A stretch of 64,000 nucleotides of DNA from Erpobdella octoculata. Lineage: Eukaryota; Annelida; Clitellata; Hirudinida; Erpobdellidae. The DNA is taken from positions 13,161,765 to 13,225,764 of the forward strand of contig OZ022243.1 in the NCBI GenBank assembly GCA_963978895.1. The letters run 5' to 3'. A program made the translations under genes and the position numbers. The notes under the pieces were generated by a model that did no database searches, was not told the DNA's origin, and saw only the letters and a list, made by a program, of their open reading frames with translations. Numbering within the stretch: the first letter of the stretch is position 1; every line of letters begins with the position of its first letter. This document shows, in pieces, positions 21,483 through 35,823 of this stretch.

Positions 21483-21587
21483 ACAAAATAACAAGATGGC
21501 CGACAATTCGAAAATATCCTTCAAACGTTTTATTAGCAACCAACTTGCAAATTTCAGCCATTGCGGCAATCACCAGGGTTGTTTTGA
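21483..21587 (-). mobile_element. PLE 5' fragment
   Basis: About 100 bases matching the start of the PLEs at 44.3 and 47.8 kb. The frame reads AAMAEICKLVANKTF before similarity stops. It includes a mutated hammerhead motif at 21537-21581. Confidence 0.7.
21537..21581 (-). ncRNA. Degenerate hammerhead ribozyme (PLE)
   Basis: Same layout as the motif at 47733-47777, with helix I strands CAACC/GGTTG intact. The core reads CTGGTGA instead of CTGANGA, so the invariant A6 is lost and activity is unlikely. Confidence 0.55.
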
Positions 21588-21666
21588 CCATATATATAGA
21601 ATAGATATATCGGCCCGCCTATTGTTTAGGAAGGCTTTTAGCGAGGCAGCCTAGTAGACCGGAGGC

Positions 21667-23959
21667 AAGTATTTTTATCGCACTTCAGTTCTGCGTACCT
21701 CATTAATTATTCATTTTTTGTCGCGTGCTATTGGTTGGCGGCTCTGGAATTTCCACAGCCTTTGGCTGTGCTAATTATTCAAACGAAATGTTTATTTTCG
21801 ATAACATTTTATCCTGTGGTTAATGGTAACTCGAAACGTGTGTATCGAATTTAATTTAATAAAAATTTTATCAAACGCATTTATTAATATTTTCAAAACT
21901 GCTCTAGTTTTTGAAAAAAAGCTCAATGCTAATAAATTTAAAGATTTTGGCCCAGCAACTTCAGCCTGTCCAAAAAATGTTCACTCCCATGCAGCTTCAA
22001 TTAATGACTTTTTCATACATTACATCTTTTTCGGAACTAATGTAGCTTTTCTCGGCAGTTTAGAGTGCACAAAGTAATCGAGCAACATTTCAGCCATGTT
22101 TACATTGCAAATTGCTGTATGAAAACATTGGAACAAACTTTATCATTGATTTTTTTTATTTATCCTCTATCCATCAACCAAAATGAGTTTTAAAACATGT
22201 ATAAACTGAAAAACTAGAGCAAGAAAAAGCAAATTATACACACAACAATACAGTAATACTCCAAAATGAGAAAAAATAAGGTAAAATTATTGCAATTTGA
22301 AACATATTAATTTATAAAACAAATAACGATCAACACACACAAAAACTATACAGCAATTAAAAAAAATAAACAGCAATACAAAAATTCTTGAAAAATTTAA
22401 AGCAGATAAATTTATAAAACAAACAAAAATATACACACACAAACTTATAAACAGCGATACTACCATGTAAAAAACAATAAACTGAAATTATTGCACATCG
22501 ACAATTCAAAGCATATAAGTTTACAAAGTTAATTAAATTATACACACAACAAACAATACAGTAATACTACAAAATGAGAACAAATAAGGAACAATTATTG
22601 CAATTTGAGACATATGAATTTATAAAACAAATAACAATCGATACACACACAAACTATACAGCAGTTAAAAAATAAACAGCAATACAAAAATGTCTGTAAG
22701 AATGTTGAAAGTTTATGAAGTGGCATGCTTCACTTTTGAGTTGGTTAAAGAGATGTTTGTTTTGAAGGTGTTGTGTTTACATGATAATAGAATAACTGGC
22801 AACTTCTTTGTTTCAAACGACTGCAAAATTTACATTTAAACTCAATTCTTATACTTTAATATATATAACTCATCTACATCACGAAAGCGCAATGCAGATG
22901 CTGTTTTAATAGTATGGTTGTGACCTCCCCGAAAGGTTATCATTAGAGGGTAATCTGGAATATGAGGATCCTACGACCTAAAAATTCAAAATCAGCACAA
23001 GTTAATTAAAGTTTAAAAAAGTCAGTAGTTTACTTTAAGTCTAATTTAACTGATGTATTGCAAAATTCACCTGCATTTTTGATTCACTTTGCTTTTATTC
23101 TAATGAATTGTGAACGTCTTAGTGTTAGCATTACTTCTGCTTTACTATTTGTATTTTTTTGCCTCCATATCTGCTTTTATGTTGACAGTGATAGACTTTC
23201 TGCAACATTTCAGTAAATTGATTTTTTTAAATGCAGAAACTAGTTTAAGGTATAATGTAATTATGAATAAAAATCAGTCTTAACTAAGAGATCAACCCTA
23301 AATCGTCGTATTTGCCAAAGCAACTTTTTTATCTTGAAAAGAATTATCTGTCCAACATCAGGAAATGTTCTCGATACTCGCAAGGTGATCAAGGACAAAT
23401 GTTCATATTTTTCCAGCCATTCTATTATTTGCTGCTCTGTGCTGATATTTGCATGCATTACCACCTCCAACCCATTACCAGTGTCACTACATGAGTCTAA
23501 GAGGTATTTCACACCACCTGGTAAAATGTCCTATCAAAAGCAAAGTATACAACATTGTTGATTTAGTCAACTATTTAAATACAAGTACCATTTAAAAAAA
23601 ACTATAAACTATAATTGAAAAAACATAACTTCAATGTACATCAAAACAGATACTAATAATTATTATGTAATTGACAATTTTTTTACTAATTAATTTTTAC
23701 CTGCAACTTTAAAATGCATGCTTCGTCAATTGAACTGTTACAAAAACAACAAGCTTTCACATTCGCGTCAAACTCATTTCCATTCATTGCGGCTATTTCA
23801 AATTACTATCGTTTAGCTAAGACAGCGACTTTTGTTAAAAATATATCACTCGCAGCATGATTCAACTCGATGGAAATTCCAGAACCGCCAACCAATCGCA
23901 CGCGATAAAAAATGAATAATTAATGAGGTACGCAGAACTGAAGTGCGATAAAAAAACTT
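21667..23959 (-). mobile_element. DNA transposon with long inverted repeats and transposase exons
   Basis: Inverted repeats of about 90 bp (21667-21757 and 23868-23959) share AAGT, then TTTTTATCGCACTTCAGTTC and TGCGTACCTCATTAATTATT. Three collinear minus-strand coding pieces lie inside. 23795-23702 gives MNGNEFDANVKACCFCNSS and ends at a GTAAAA donor. About 23534-23285 gives VKYLLDSCSDTGNGLEVVM and WLEKYEHLSLITLRVSRTF. About 22985-22870 gives FRGGHNHTIKTASALRFRDV. The cysteine-rich start and HNH-containing block resemble N-terminal domains of large MULE-like proteins; the catalytic part is missing. 22235-22695 holds three tandem units of about 155 bp. No TSD was found. Confidence 0.65.
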
Positions 23960-23970
23960 GCTCGCCGTTC

Positions 23971-26029
23971 GCATTTTCGCCAATGTCCGACGGTATAAGA
24001 CAGGGAGACAAATACTATCATCTGATTGGATAGTTTTAAAAGACTAAGTCACATACAACCATTGATATCTATCCATATTTGCATACATAATGCTCTTGAA
24101 GCTTGCTAATATTTTCGTTTGAATTTTTTTTTAATTTTGGTCAGATTAACCTTTACACTTTGATTTAGAAACAACTATACAAAATTTTATGATTAATAAT
24201 AATTTTTATTTAAAATTAACATGATTGTAGTATCTATGGACTGTAGGCCATAAGTTATTTACAACTGAAAGTTATTGTTTTATTCTATTTTAATACTATT
24301 GTTTTAATACTATTTTAATACTATTGTTTTAAAACTATTGTTTTAATACTATTGTTTTAATACTATTGTTTTAATACTATTGTTTTAATACTATTGTTTT
24401 AATACTATTGTTTTAATACTATTGTTTTAATACTATTGTTTTAATACTATTGTTTTAATACTATTGTTTTAATACTATTGTTTTAATACTATTTTAATAC
24501 TATTGTTATAATACTATTGTTATAATACTATTGTTATAATACTATTGTTATAATACTATTGTTATAATACTATTGTTATAATACTATTGTTATAATACTA
24601 TTGTTATAATACTATTTTTATTGATGCTTATACTAGTTTTTACAATCATTCAAATATTTGCATTGAGCCATTTAGACATAAAAAGCCATACACATTTTTG
24701 TATCTACTTTGATATAAGTTGTCTCCACAATTATTCATTTACAACTGCCATTGCCATATACACCAAATAAAAGTTTGCTGGACCTGTAACATTAAAGTAT
24801 TCAAGACCTTTTGTCATGTTTCTGTTGCAGATAAATAAATAACTCAGCTAATCTGACATGCATATGAAAAAACTAACAAATTTTAGTTACTAACAAAAAT
24901 TTAGATATTTTTAAACTAATGCAACATTTTTAGGCTTCAAATGTATTATTAGTAACATGACATTTTAGATTTAGATGATTAAAAATCATTAAAAAATTAT
25001 CAGTTTTATTGATTTCTTTGATTTTAATTGAGAACAACAGTAGAATAACTATTCAGCTTTATTATATTACAAAATTATCTCAGTTCTTGATTATGAGGCC
25101 AATATAAAAAATTAAAACACAATTATTTTTGCACTAATAACTGGGAAGTCAAATAATTAAACAGCACTGAATAATACTGAAATATTGTCAACTCAAGACA
25201 ATTCATGAATTTATTAAAACAAATAATGCTAGAGTTTGAACTTTGGAAAAATATTTTGGATCAAAGCTATGAAGCACAATTTTTTCATGTTGTTTTGCTT
25301 ATGTGTCTGTTTGTTTAGGTCTTAAAGAAATCAGTGTTACTATGCACTCTTATCACATGCTTGTCCTTAGCATGCTGACAGAGTAGAATTTTGTTGAAAA
25401 TATATTATCAATTTCCTGGGAAAGTTTCAGATATGCTCCAACTAGTCCTATTTATCTCCATGAACAACTTAGTTAAGCTATTTCTGCATTAAATAAACAA
25501 CTAATGAGTTAAATTACAATTACACAGTTTCATAATTTTTTAGATTAGAATAACTGTTTGTAATGATATATTTTTTTTAGAATAGAAGCCTTTTGCATTA
25601 TTAATTTACTAAAAAAATCAAATTTCATTCGGTAAACTTTTGTCAAAAGTTATTATTTGTCCGTCAATTAATAACTAAAATAGTTTATTTGTGTTTCAGT
25701 TTATTGACTAGGCTTGGCTTATATGATTGGAAAAGCTTCATTCCAAATATTGTTGATCTCTGATTGACAGAATGACGAGTTGAATTTTCTAGGCTATTTA
25801 ACTATTTAGTTACATACATGGAGTGTCGAATAACTTAGTCGGCACATTTGTCAATCTTTATCCACCGGAAAAACCCATAACGGCCAACGACTATAAAATA
25901 AACAACATCGGAAAACAAAGCGCGTCTATATATTTGCATAACTTATGTGACTTTTTTAATTCAAAATTATCCAATCAGGTGGCATTATTTATCTTCCTGT
26001 CTTATATCGTCGGACATTGGCGAAAATGC
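23971..26029. mobile_element. MULE-like MITE, 2.06 kb, perfect 9-bp TSD
   Basis: The ends are inverted repeats of about 70-85 bp starting GCATTTTCGCCAATGTCCGA. They are flanked by TCGCCGTTC at 23962-23970 and 26030-26038. A 9-bp duplication is typical of Mutator-like elements. It has no coding sequence. It is inserted exactly in the terminus of the next element (26030). Confidence 0.8.
24285..24615. repeat. 14-bp minisatellite with a variant switch
   Basis: Units of TTTTAATACTATTG up to about 24490, then units of TTATAATACTATTG to about 24612. The T-to-A variant was amplified as a block. Confidence 0.95.
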
Positions 26030-26759
26030 TCGCCGTTCACCGTTACCACTCGGCTCTCTAGTGATGGCCGGTTTAAATAAAAACAAAATTCCTTATTAAA
26101 AATTTAGTAAATGTTGTTATTTAAAGTTATTAAATAATTTTACACACACAAAATTTAATTACAATTTGCTTTATAAAATAATTTGAGTTAAACCACTTTT
26201 GAGTCTAATTTGAGTCTTTCGTCTGACGCTTTCGTTTTCGTTTTCTGTTTGTTTATCTGGTTTTTTCTGTAATAAGTTTCGATATGAATACGAGTTGCGA
26301 TCTGTGCCAGAAAAGTTTGTCTAAGAAGAGCAATTTAATGAGGCATCTTAGAAATTTTCATAATTTTGATTTGCCACCCATGAAAGGTGGGAGTGAGACG
26401 CACTACGCAAGTGCCAGCTATAGTTAATAGTGACACCGGTGTAGTAGCCCGTAACCGTGACCAGACGAAAAAAACATTTTGCAATGCTGTGTATAGTTCT
26501 CATCATGGTTTGTGTCGACACAAGCGTTCTGTGCACCAGTACCAACCCGTCAAAAAGATGGTTTAAGCTACTAGAGTTAGAGTTAGAGTCGAAAGATTTG
26601 CTTTTAGCAACGTTGCAGGTAAGAAGGCACTAGCATATTGAATAAAATTAATGCTTTATCTTTTGTCTTGTTTACCAAAATTGTTTAAAGGGATTTTTTG
26701 ATATTTTAGTGAGATGGTAACCTGCTTTATGTTTTAATCACATATTTTAGTCTAGATAT

Positions 26760-28381
<1,622 letters not shown>

Positions 28382-28858
28382 CTAGATATGTAAATAGTAG
28401 TTACTTTACATTTTTTGATTTTTAGAATTTTCTGAATGGAAAAGGCAAGTAGAAAATACAATGATGTCATCATTTGTGAAGCGTACGAACAGCCTATTTG
28501 GTGGTGTCATTCGTCGAATGTACAAATGCCATCGAAGTGGTTTTTACAGACCAAATGGCACTGGAGTCAGGCACTTAAAGGTTTTGGGATCCTGCAAAAT
28601 TGGCTCAAATTGTCCTGCAGCCATATATGTACAGATATTACAGACAGGTTTGTATATGCTATGCATATTCATGAACATGTCCGGTTAGGGGGTATCCTGA
28701 AAAGTATCATAAATAATTTATAAATCGTTTGTTTTATCCAAAATTCAGTAAAATCAATTTATAAATTTTAAAGATGTTTAAAAGTATGACATTTTGTGAT
28801 TCAGAAAGATTGATTGAAAAATCTTGACATGCCTTAGCATTTTTTATAGCTTTTGCTT

Positions 28859-30857
28859 ATGCGTGTGAAGTTAGCCTCGAGGCTGGCAATGCTAATTAAA
28901 AAAAAAAAAAAATTGCTTGCACTGGGGCTATGCTATACATTGTTGGATGGGGTATAAAAAATGAAATCGAATGGTATATTTGGATTGTCTTCGGTTCAAC
29001 AAATAAAAAAGTTATAAGCGAAAAACGACGATTTTCCGCCGAAAATTGCATAAAATCAACATTGGCTCTTCTTTGAGAAAATCGATCTTTTTTTAAACTT
29101 CTGCACTGGGTATATCCGAGACGCTTGTTTTTAGATAATTCAATATCAAATCCAACAATATAACTTTCGCTTCTCAAAGTTAATAAATAAAAAAGTTATC
29201 GAATAAAACGTCGGACCGTATACCAAAGAAACCGAGAAAGCGAAACATAAACAGACGCTGCGATTGGACAATCGAGTCTAGCTCACTGTGGCTAATTATG
29301 CAAAATATTCAAATATGCAAAGTCGCTACTCGTTAACACGTTCAAATTTTATTTTTAAGAAACCTTTATTTAACTTAAATAATAAATATATATATATAAA
29401 TATATAGTAGCCAAATTTTTTTTATTGTTTTTCTCGCTCCCGTTTCCTTCCCCGGTCGTTTTCACGATCCCGGTCGTTTTCACGATCCCGGTCACTCTCA
29501 CGATCCCGGTCGCTCTCACGATCCCGGTCGCTTTCCCGATTTTTAAGAAAATATATTGAAGTTTACGATTAAAAATTTATGATAACCAGGACAATTCTAT
29601 TTATTTTTATAATCCATATGGAGAAAACCCGGAAGATATACGATTTGTAATTAATTTTACTAAATTTGTATCTACTTTATATAAGATGAAAAATAATGCT
29701 TTTTTTTTATAAATCCACGTTTAATCATTAAAAAGCCACCCGTGACTAAGTATCAAAAAGATGCCTATAATTGTGGTATTTTTGTGGGTGTTTTTATTAG
29801 AAGGCTTGATCGTGGAGAAGATCTGAGTGGTTCTTTTAATCCCGATAGTGAAAGGGAAGAGTGGCTAAAAGAAATCATGCTGGCATCGGACAGCATGACA
29901 AATTATTGTTTGTATTGCGGGACCGGTAGAGAGGGTGCAGGTGGGGACTGGGTGGAGTGTGAAAAATGTAGAAGGTGGGTTCACCAAAAATGCACATTTT
30001 TAATGTATTCGAAGGAAGAGTTCAAAACGAAACACTTCAGTTGCATGCTATGCTTAGATTTTATTAAATAGATATTTTTTTACAAACATTTTCATTAATA
30101 AAAATTTTTAATCGTAAAATTCAATATATTTTCTTAAAAATCGGGAAAGCGACCGGGATCGTGAGAGCGACCGGGATCGTGAGAGTGACCGGGAACGTGA
30201 AAACGACCGGGATCGTGAAAACGACCGGGATCGTGAAAACGACCGGGATCGTGAAAACGACCGGGGAAGGAAACGGGAGCGAGAAAAACAATAAAAAAAA
30301 TTTGGCTACTATATATTTATATATATATATATATTTATTATTTAAGTTAAATAAAGGTTTCTTAAAAATAAAATTTGAACGTGTTAACGAGTAGCGACTT
30401 TGCATATTTGAATATTTTGCATAATTAGCCAGTGAGCTAGACTCGATTGTCCAATCGCAGCGTCTGTTTATGTTTCGCTTTCTCGGTTTCTTTGGTATAC
30501 GGTCCGACGTTTTATTCGATAACTTTTTTATTTATTAACTTTGAGAAGCGAAAGTTATATTGTTGGATTTGATATTGAATTATCTAAAAACAAGCGTCTC
30601 GGATATACCCAGTGCAGAAGTTTAAAAAAAGATCGATTTTCTCAAAGAAGAGCCAATGTTGATTTTATGCAATTTTCGGCGGAAAATCGTCGTTTTTCGC
30701 TTATAACTTTTTTATTTGTTGAACCGAAGACAATCCAAATATACCATTCGATTTCATTTTTTATAACCCATCCAACAATGTATACCATAGCCCCAGTGCA
30801 AGCAATTTTTTTTTCTTTAATTAGCATTGCCAGCCTCGAGGCTAACTTCACACACGT
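28859..30857 (+). mobile_element. Palindromic MULE-like element carrying Ulp1/PHD sequence
   Basis: A 1999-bp element flanked by the 9-bp repeat CTTTTGCTT (28850-28858 and 30858-30866). Its ends, ATGCGTGTGAAGTTAGCCTC and ACGTGTGTGAAGTTAGCCTC (minus), start inverted arms of about 720-750 bp (28859-29579 and 30104-30857). Each arm holds the same non-coding sequence, and an 18-bp minisatellite (GTTTTCACGATCCCGGTC) that differs in length between arms. The arms' mirrored ORFs are not credible genes. The 525-bp centre encodes a protease/PHD remnant. The 9-bp duplication and long arms suit a Mutator-like element. Confidence 0.8.
29600..30071 (+). pseudogene. Ulp1-like protease C-terminus fused to a PHD finger
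   Basis: 29606-29720 reads IYFYNPYGENPEDIRFVINF. After a frame change near 29715 comes KYQKDAYNCGIFVGVFIRRL (about 29745-29800). NCGIF in this setting is the catalytic-cysteine motif of Ulp1/C48 SUMO-protease-like enzymes. The rest, YCLYCG, WVECEKCRRWVHQKC and FSCMLC (29910-30055), has all eight ligands of a C4HC3 PHD-type finger. The N-terminal half of the protease with the catalytic histidine is missing, so it is a truncated gene carried by the palindromic element. C48 proteases are known cargo of MULE and KDZ-type transposons. The original fusion partner is unknown. Confidence 0.65.
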
Positions 30858-31521
30858 CTTTTGCTTGACTGTATATATTCTACTTATTGAAAAACTTTCG
30901 AAAACAATTTTTTATATGTTTTCCTTTTTTTTAGGAAGTGTTAATGTCAGCTTCTATCCAGACCATGTGGGTCATGAATGTCAAGTGGGACATCTGAAGC
31001 TGACACGCGAAGAACGTGTCAAGATTGCCACGATGAGGGTGTTCTTGTCTGTCTGTAAAGAGTTTATTGGGACACAACTGGCAAACAACCCTCATGACAG
31101 ATGACCGAAGTCTACAGCAATGCCTGGCATGAGGTGATGGGCCCTCCAGCTCACCGTCTGTTGTGCACATGGCATGTCGATAGAGCCTGGAGAAAGAACC
31201 TCCCAAAGATCAACGGTGACAGAGAACTGAAGGCCACCACATACAAAACCATCCGAGCCATAATGGACTATTGGCATTGTCCTAATAACTTGATTGAAAG
31301 AAAATAAATTACTGTTAGAATTTTGATTCAAGGATATTTATTTGGCTTTAGTATTCATTTAATTAAACTGAAATTTGTTCAGCACTGCACTTCATGGGGA
31401 AAAATATTTAATGCACAATTGTAGAACTTGTTTTTATCACGAACATTGAATAAGAATAATTTAGCTTTGTGAGCTTACTTGATTATATCAATCGAATTTA
31501 TAAGGCTAAACCATAGACTTT

Positions 31522-31695
<174 letters not shown>

Positions 31696-32202
31696 TAAAC
31701 GGTTTTACTCGCGAAGTTTATAGTTAACGCGAAATTAATTAATTTTCATAAAACACATTTGTCTAATTATTTATTTTTTAGGATTTCAGTTAAAGTTGTT
31801 CGACTAAATGATTTTTATTTAAACGGCCATCACTAGAGAGGAGTAGTTGAACGCAGCAACAGATAGCGGTTTTACTCGCTAAGTTTCTAGTTAAAAACGA
31901 GTTAATTAATTTTTATCGAAAACATTTGTTTAATTATATCTTTTTTTAAATTTTTATTAAAGTTGTCCGACAAAATATTTTTATTTAAACCGGCCATCAC
32001 TCAGGGAGCCGAGTGGTAACAGTGAACGGCGAAGTGCCTGTCATCCTATCATACTATATACTGTTCTATATCCTACTGTATACCTGCATGATACTTCTCG
32101 AGCCGCTCAAAGTTCTTGGAGCTGCTTTCACCTAAGACGGTCGTATAATTGCAAAAATATTTTTATTGTTTATTTTAATAACAATATCAGTAAAAAGAAA
32201 GA

Positions 32203-32349
32203 ATGAGTAAACAAACTGCGGACAATAAAGACATCTTCTGCGATTCAAAATATAAAAATTATGTTTCCCAAGTTGAGAGAGCTTTGAAAGCATTTGAAAG
32301 TACAAGCGAATGGGCTGACTTGATATCAGCTCTTGGTAAACTTATCAAG
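32203..32349 (+). CDS. DOP1: DOP1/Dopey, coding exon 1
   Basis: Forty-nine codons from ATG 32203 to a GTTGGT donor at 32350. The reading contains DSKYKNYVSQVERALKAFES and then TSEWADLISALGKLIK, the conserved N-terminus of the Dopey family. Dopey proteins are very large cytosolic proteins that work with MON2 at Golgi/endosome membranes in cargo sorting, and in animals are linked to kinesin-1 transport. The exon ends in phase 0 and continues at 56476. The upstream 32033-32202 is the only non-transposon sequence before the ATG and is a candidate 5' UTR; CAG at 32188-32190 could be an acceptor of a leader exon. No stop before the donor. Confidence 0.9.
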
Positions 32350-32482
32350 GTTGGTTGTATATAATGTATAAGTATAATCTACATACATGATTTCCTATGT
32401 CTGTACTAGTGTTAGCCCGTCAAAAATGACGGATTTTGTAAAATTTAATTACATGTTCTTTTCTAATTGCAGTACCACAGTT

Positions 32483-33494
32483 GGTAAAGTTCTAGTATAG
32501 CGTCATCGGCTGATTTCTATAAAAACACGGTTTAAAAAACTGTTTAATAGAATAAGCTCAGAACATACTACGAAAAGGTTTTTCACAGAAAAACTTACTA
32601 AAAACCGACTTAAAGCAAAAATATCGAGAGGCAGTGTTGATACGCGGAATAATACAATTCAAGGAATGAAAAGTAAGAAAGAGTTAATATAAAAATAAAT
32701 TGTAAAAATAATAAAACAATAAAATAACAAATAAATGTTAAAGTGTTCAAAATAATTGAGAGCAGAAATTTATCCGTGACTAGCGGGGTACCCGGCCTTG
32801 CCGGGGGTTTTTTATCGGTTTTTTCTCTCGCTCCTGTTTCCTTCCCCGCTTACACTTACGCTCCCGCCGGTCACTTTTCCGCTCACGCTTGCTTTCCTCT
32901 TCCTGATCGCTTTCTCGTTCGCTCTCTCGCTCTCCACACGATTCTGGTAGCCATCATGACCTCTAAAACTCAGAAATTCCGCTCCAAAAATACCACTGTA
33001 ATAAAGATAACCAAGTACTTTTACTTTGATATTATTTTATTTTTTCTTGGTGTTCTGCTGCTAATTTATTGTTCTTAATGTTTTTCTATTTGACCTAAGG
33101 CGTATTGACAAAACCGTCGCATTTAAAGAAACTGTTTTAGACATGGAGCGGGTTATGCAACTCATACTTCTAAAACAAACTATTATTTTTAAAGTTTTAA
33201 TTTCCATATTTTAAATTTCTTTTCCTAAATTGTCTATTTTTATTTTAAATGTGTTTAACTTTTATTTTCTTTTTTTCCAACTGTTCACTTCTATCGCTAT
33301 TTACAAATAGATCTTCACCGGGAACAAAATTCGCTTCGGGAGCAATTTCTATATGTTCTAAAGTGCGATATTTTTTGTTTTTTTAATTATTTATGTTGTA
33401 TTTAGTCTTTATTTATGTTTTAAATATCAATTATGTTTAAAAACCGGTCATTTCTCATCTAAATCGGCCGATGACGCTATACTAGAACTTTACC
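32483..33494. mobile_element. TIR element inserted in the Helitron-like repeat
   Basis: Inverted ends GGTAAAGTTCTAGTATAGCG then TCATCGGC lie at 32483 and, reversed, at 33494. The sequences outside the two ends resemble a continuous stretch at 33826-33840. Superfamily unknown; no clear TSD. Confidence 0.55.
32780..32945 (-). mobile_element. GC-minisatellite element with Helitron-type end
   Basis: On the minus strand it ends CCCCCGGCAAGGCCGGG, TACCCCG, CTAG, with T beyond. The interior has a few degenerate units (GCTTTCTCGTTCGCTC). Nested inside the TIR element. Confidence 0.6.
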
Positions 33495-34640
33495 CCACCT
33501 TTTTTGATCTTTGAGACTGTCATTGTACACATGCGTAATAACTTTTATTACGAGCCTGCGCTCACTAATTTTTATCAACTGCTGATTGCTGACCCCTGCG
33601 TAATTGCTTACATATATACATAGTGTTTTTGCCCGTCCCAAGGACGGATGTTTTAAAATTACGATATACTTTTGGATACAATATGAAAATTAAAGAGTGC
33701 AATAATTAGTTATTAAAGAATTTCAGTATACACGACTTTTCTTGTGAATTGACGGCCATCGTTGAGAAGTGGTCCTTGCTTCTGAGATTTTTTTAGATCT
33801 CATTATATAATATTTTTCGGTTGCAGCGCCACTTCTTTTGATCTCTAGGACTGAGAGTGTATACAGGTACAATTGCATAATAACTTTTATTACACGCCTG
33901 CGCGCAATAAATTCTTACATGCACATCGATATCGTCTATACGACTAATTACATTTCCGCTTGCTCTCCCGCTATGCTCCGCTCCTTTTGTGACTGATTTT
34001 CATTTTTTCACAGGAACCTTCCTCCATTGACTATTGAGGTTTTGTGAAAATTTCATTATGATCGAATGAATGGTGTAGCAATACACAAAGGACTGGCAGT
34101 CATTTTACAACATTTTTATTAGGTCACTTTCTTGTCTGTTTGTTGGACATCGTATAACAAACAAGCCATAAATTTTTAAAACTTAAAATGTGAGGCGCCA
34201 TTTATATTCAATAAAGTGTTCTATCCTGTTTAAAAAATAGCAGATGGTTAAATTATTTTCATCATTTTAGTTCACAAAAACGTGGTATTTAAAAAATTTT
34301 TTTTTAAACATTGTAGCCGATAAATAATATATTACCACCTAGCGAAAAAAATAAAAAAGTTATAAGATTTTAAATTCAACGGCTAAGGTTCGCACCTAGC
34401 GAAAAAAAGTAAAAACACTCAAATGCTTAAAAAATTCACCCATCAAAAACGAAAAAGTAGAAAATAATTTTAAACGTTGCGGGTGCATATAGGCTACAAC
34501 ATCAAAACTTTAGTAAATCAAATATAAAAGATAATGCGCCCGCAACGTTTTTCGTTGTATATGAATTATAGGAATATTATTTTATAATTTTTAGGCCACA
34601 AGAAAAACTTTGTTTTTTTAAAAATGGATTTTTTATGATG

Positions 34641-34930
<290 letters not shown>

Positions 34931-35189
34931 AAAGTAATAAACTAAAAGTCGGCGTAAAATAAGAAACGGAAGCAAGACGAATCAAAACAAGTTAAATTAA
35001 ATTAAATTAGAGTTAGAAACAAATTAAATTAAATTCCATTAGAGTGCAAAAGTAAAACGAAAACGAGATTACTTCAAATTAAGTAAACGAGTGAGCGCTA
35101 AAGCACGAACACGACAACTGAAAGGTGAGATAGCTAGACGAGGTGAATAGCTGTAGTTGTAGGTGTGTGTACGAATATGGGAAGGGGAG

Positions 35190-35762
35190 ATCCATCTTCA
35201 GAGCCCCTAATTTAATTTCATAAATATGAGTTAAAACATATAAGAATATATTGGGTATTGATATGAACTATTGTATGTTGATACGAAACGTTTAATATTG
35301 GTATAGAATATTGAATATTGATATGGAATGATTCGAAACGTTGAAATATGAAACATTGGATATTAGTATGACACCATAAATAATGGTATGAAGCATTGGA
35401 TTTTGATATAAAACATTGATTATTGACATGGAGCATTGAAAGTTAATATGAACAAAGGATGAAACAATCTAAATTGAATATTTAAAACCAACCAACCATT
35501 AAAACTAGTCCGAAATAAAATTGACTCAAATTTTTAAAATATCAATATATAGACACGTAAACGTTTCTTATTCGACTGGAAAAAACCAAAGTAATGTACA
35601 GTCAATGTCATTTTCTAGTTGTAATATTTACATTACCAAGCAGGTGGTTAAATATGCATGGATCACACGTGCTTTCGCCGACAGTCACGGGCATACAGGT
35701 GCGCACCTCTGAAAAATCTGAACAAACAGCAACTTCCATATGTCCAGGTTCCATGTCGCACT

Positions 35763-35763
<1 letters not shown>
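35190..35763 (-). mobile_element. PLE-associated non-coding block with AT-rich tandem repeat
   Basis: Begins with half a hammerhead (CTGAAGATGGATC, minus strand). It then has a degenerate 24-bp repeat (ATTGATATGAAACATTG-like, 35230-35450) and a unique part to the (TA)n at 35764-35820. The same block is at 59281-59854 and starts again at 63717. Confidence 0.65.

Positions 35764-35823
<60 letters not shown>

Larger units (their letters stand above)
18129..21626. repeat. 38-bp direct repeat flanking the LINE/PLE block
   Basis: 18129-18166 and 21589-21626 share 38 bases with one difference (starting CATATATATAGAATAGATAT). Everything between is LINE plus a PLE scrap, so this could be a long target-site duplication of a composite insertion. 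Confidence 0.6.
32406..34150 (-). mobile_element. Helitron-like elements with hairpin ends
   Basis: On the minus strand one element ends CCGTCATTTTTGACGG, GCTAACA, CTAG at 32406 with T beyond it. A related one ends CCGTCCTTGGGACGG, GCAAAAACA, CTAT at about 33621. Their bodies share ACTTTTATTACNNGCCTGCG and run up to the conserved 5'-like block at about 34010-34085 (also at 11270). The copies are arranged as an imperfect tandem. Confidence 0.6.

Noticed and set aside
25960..26090. SINE head with tRNA-like A box (GCCGAGTGGTAAC)
   Set aside because: No B box at a usable distance, and the sequence is explained as the MULE terminal repeat, found again inverted at 32.0 kb.
28896..31104. Mirror-image ORFs starting MRSESYIVGFDIELS in both arms of the palindrome
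   Set aside because: Identical because the arms are inverted copies. No family resemblance, and one of them fuses into an unrelated MULE exon, so I treat the arms as non-coding.
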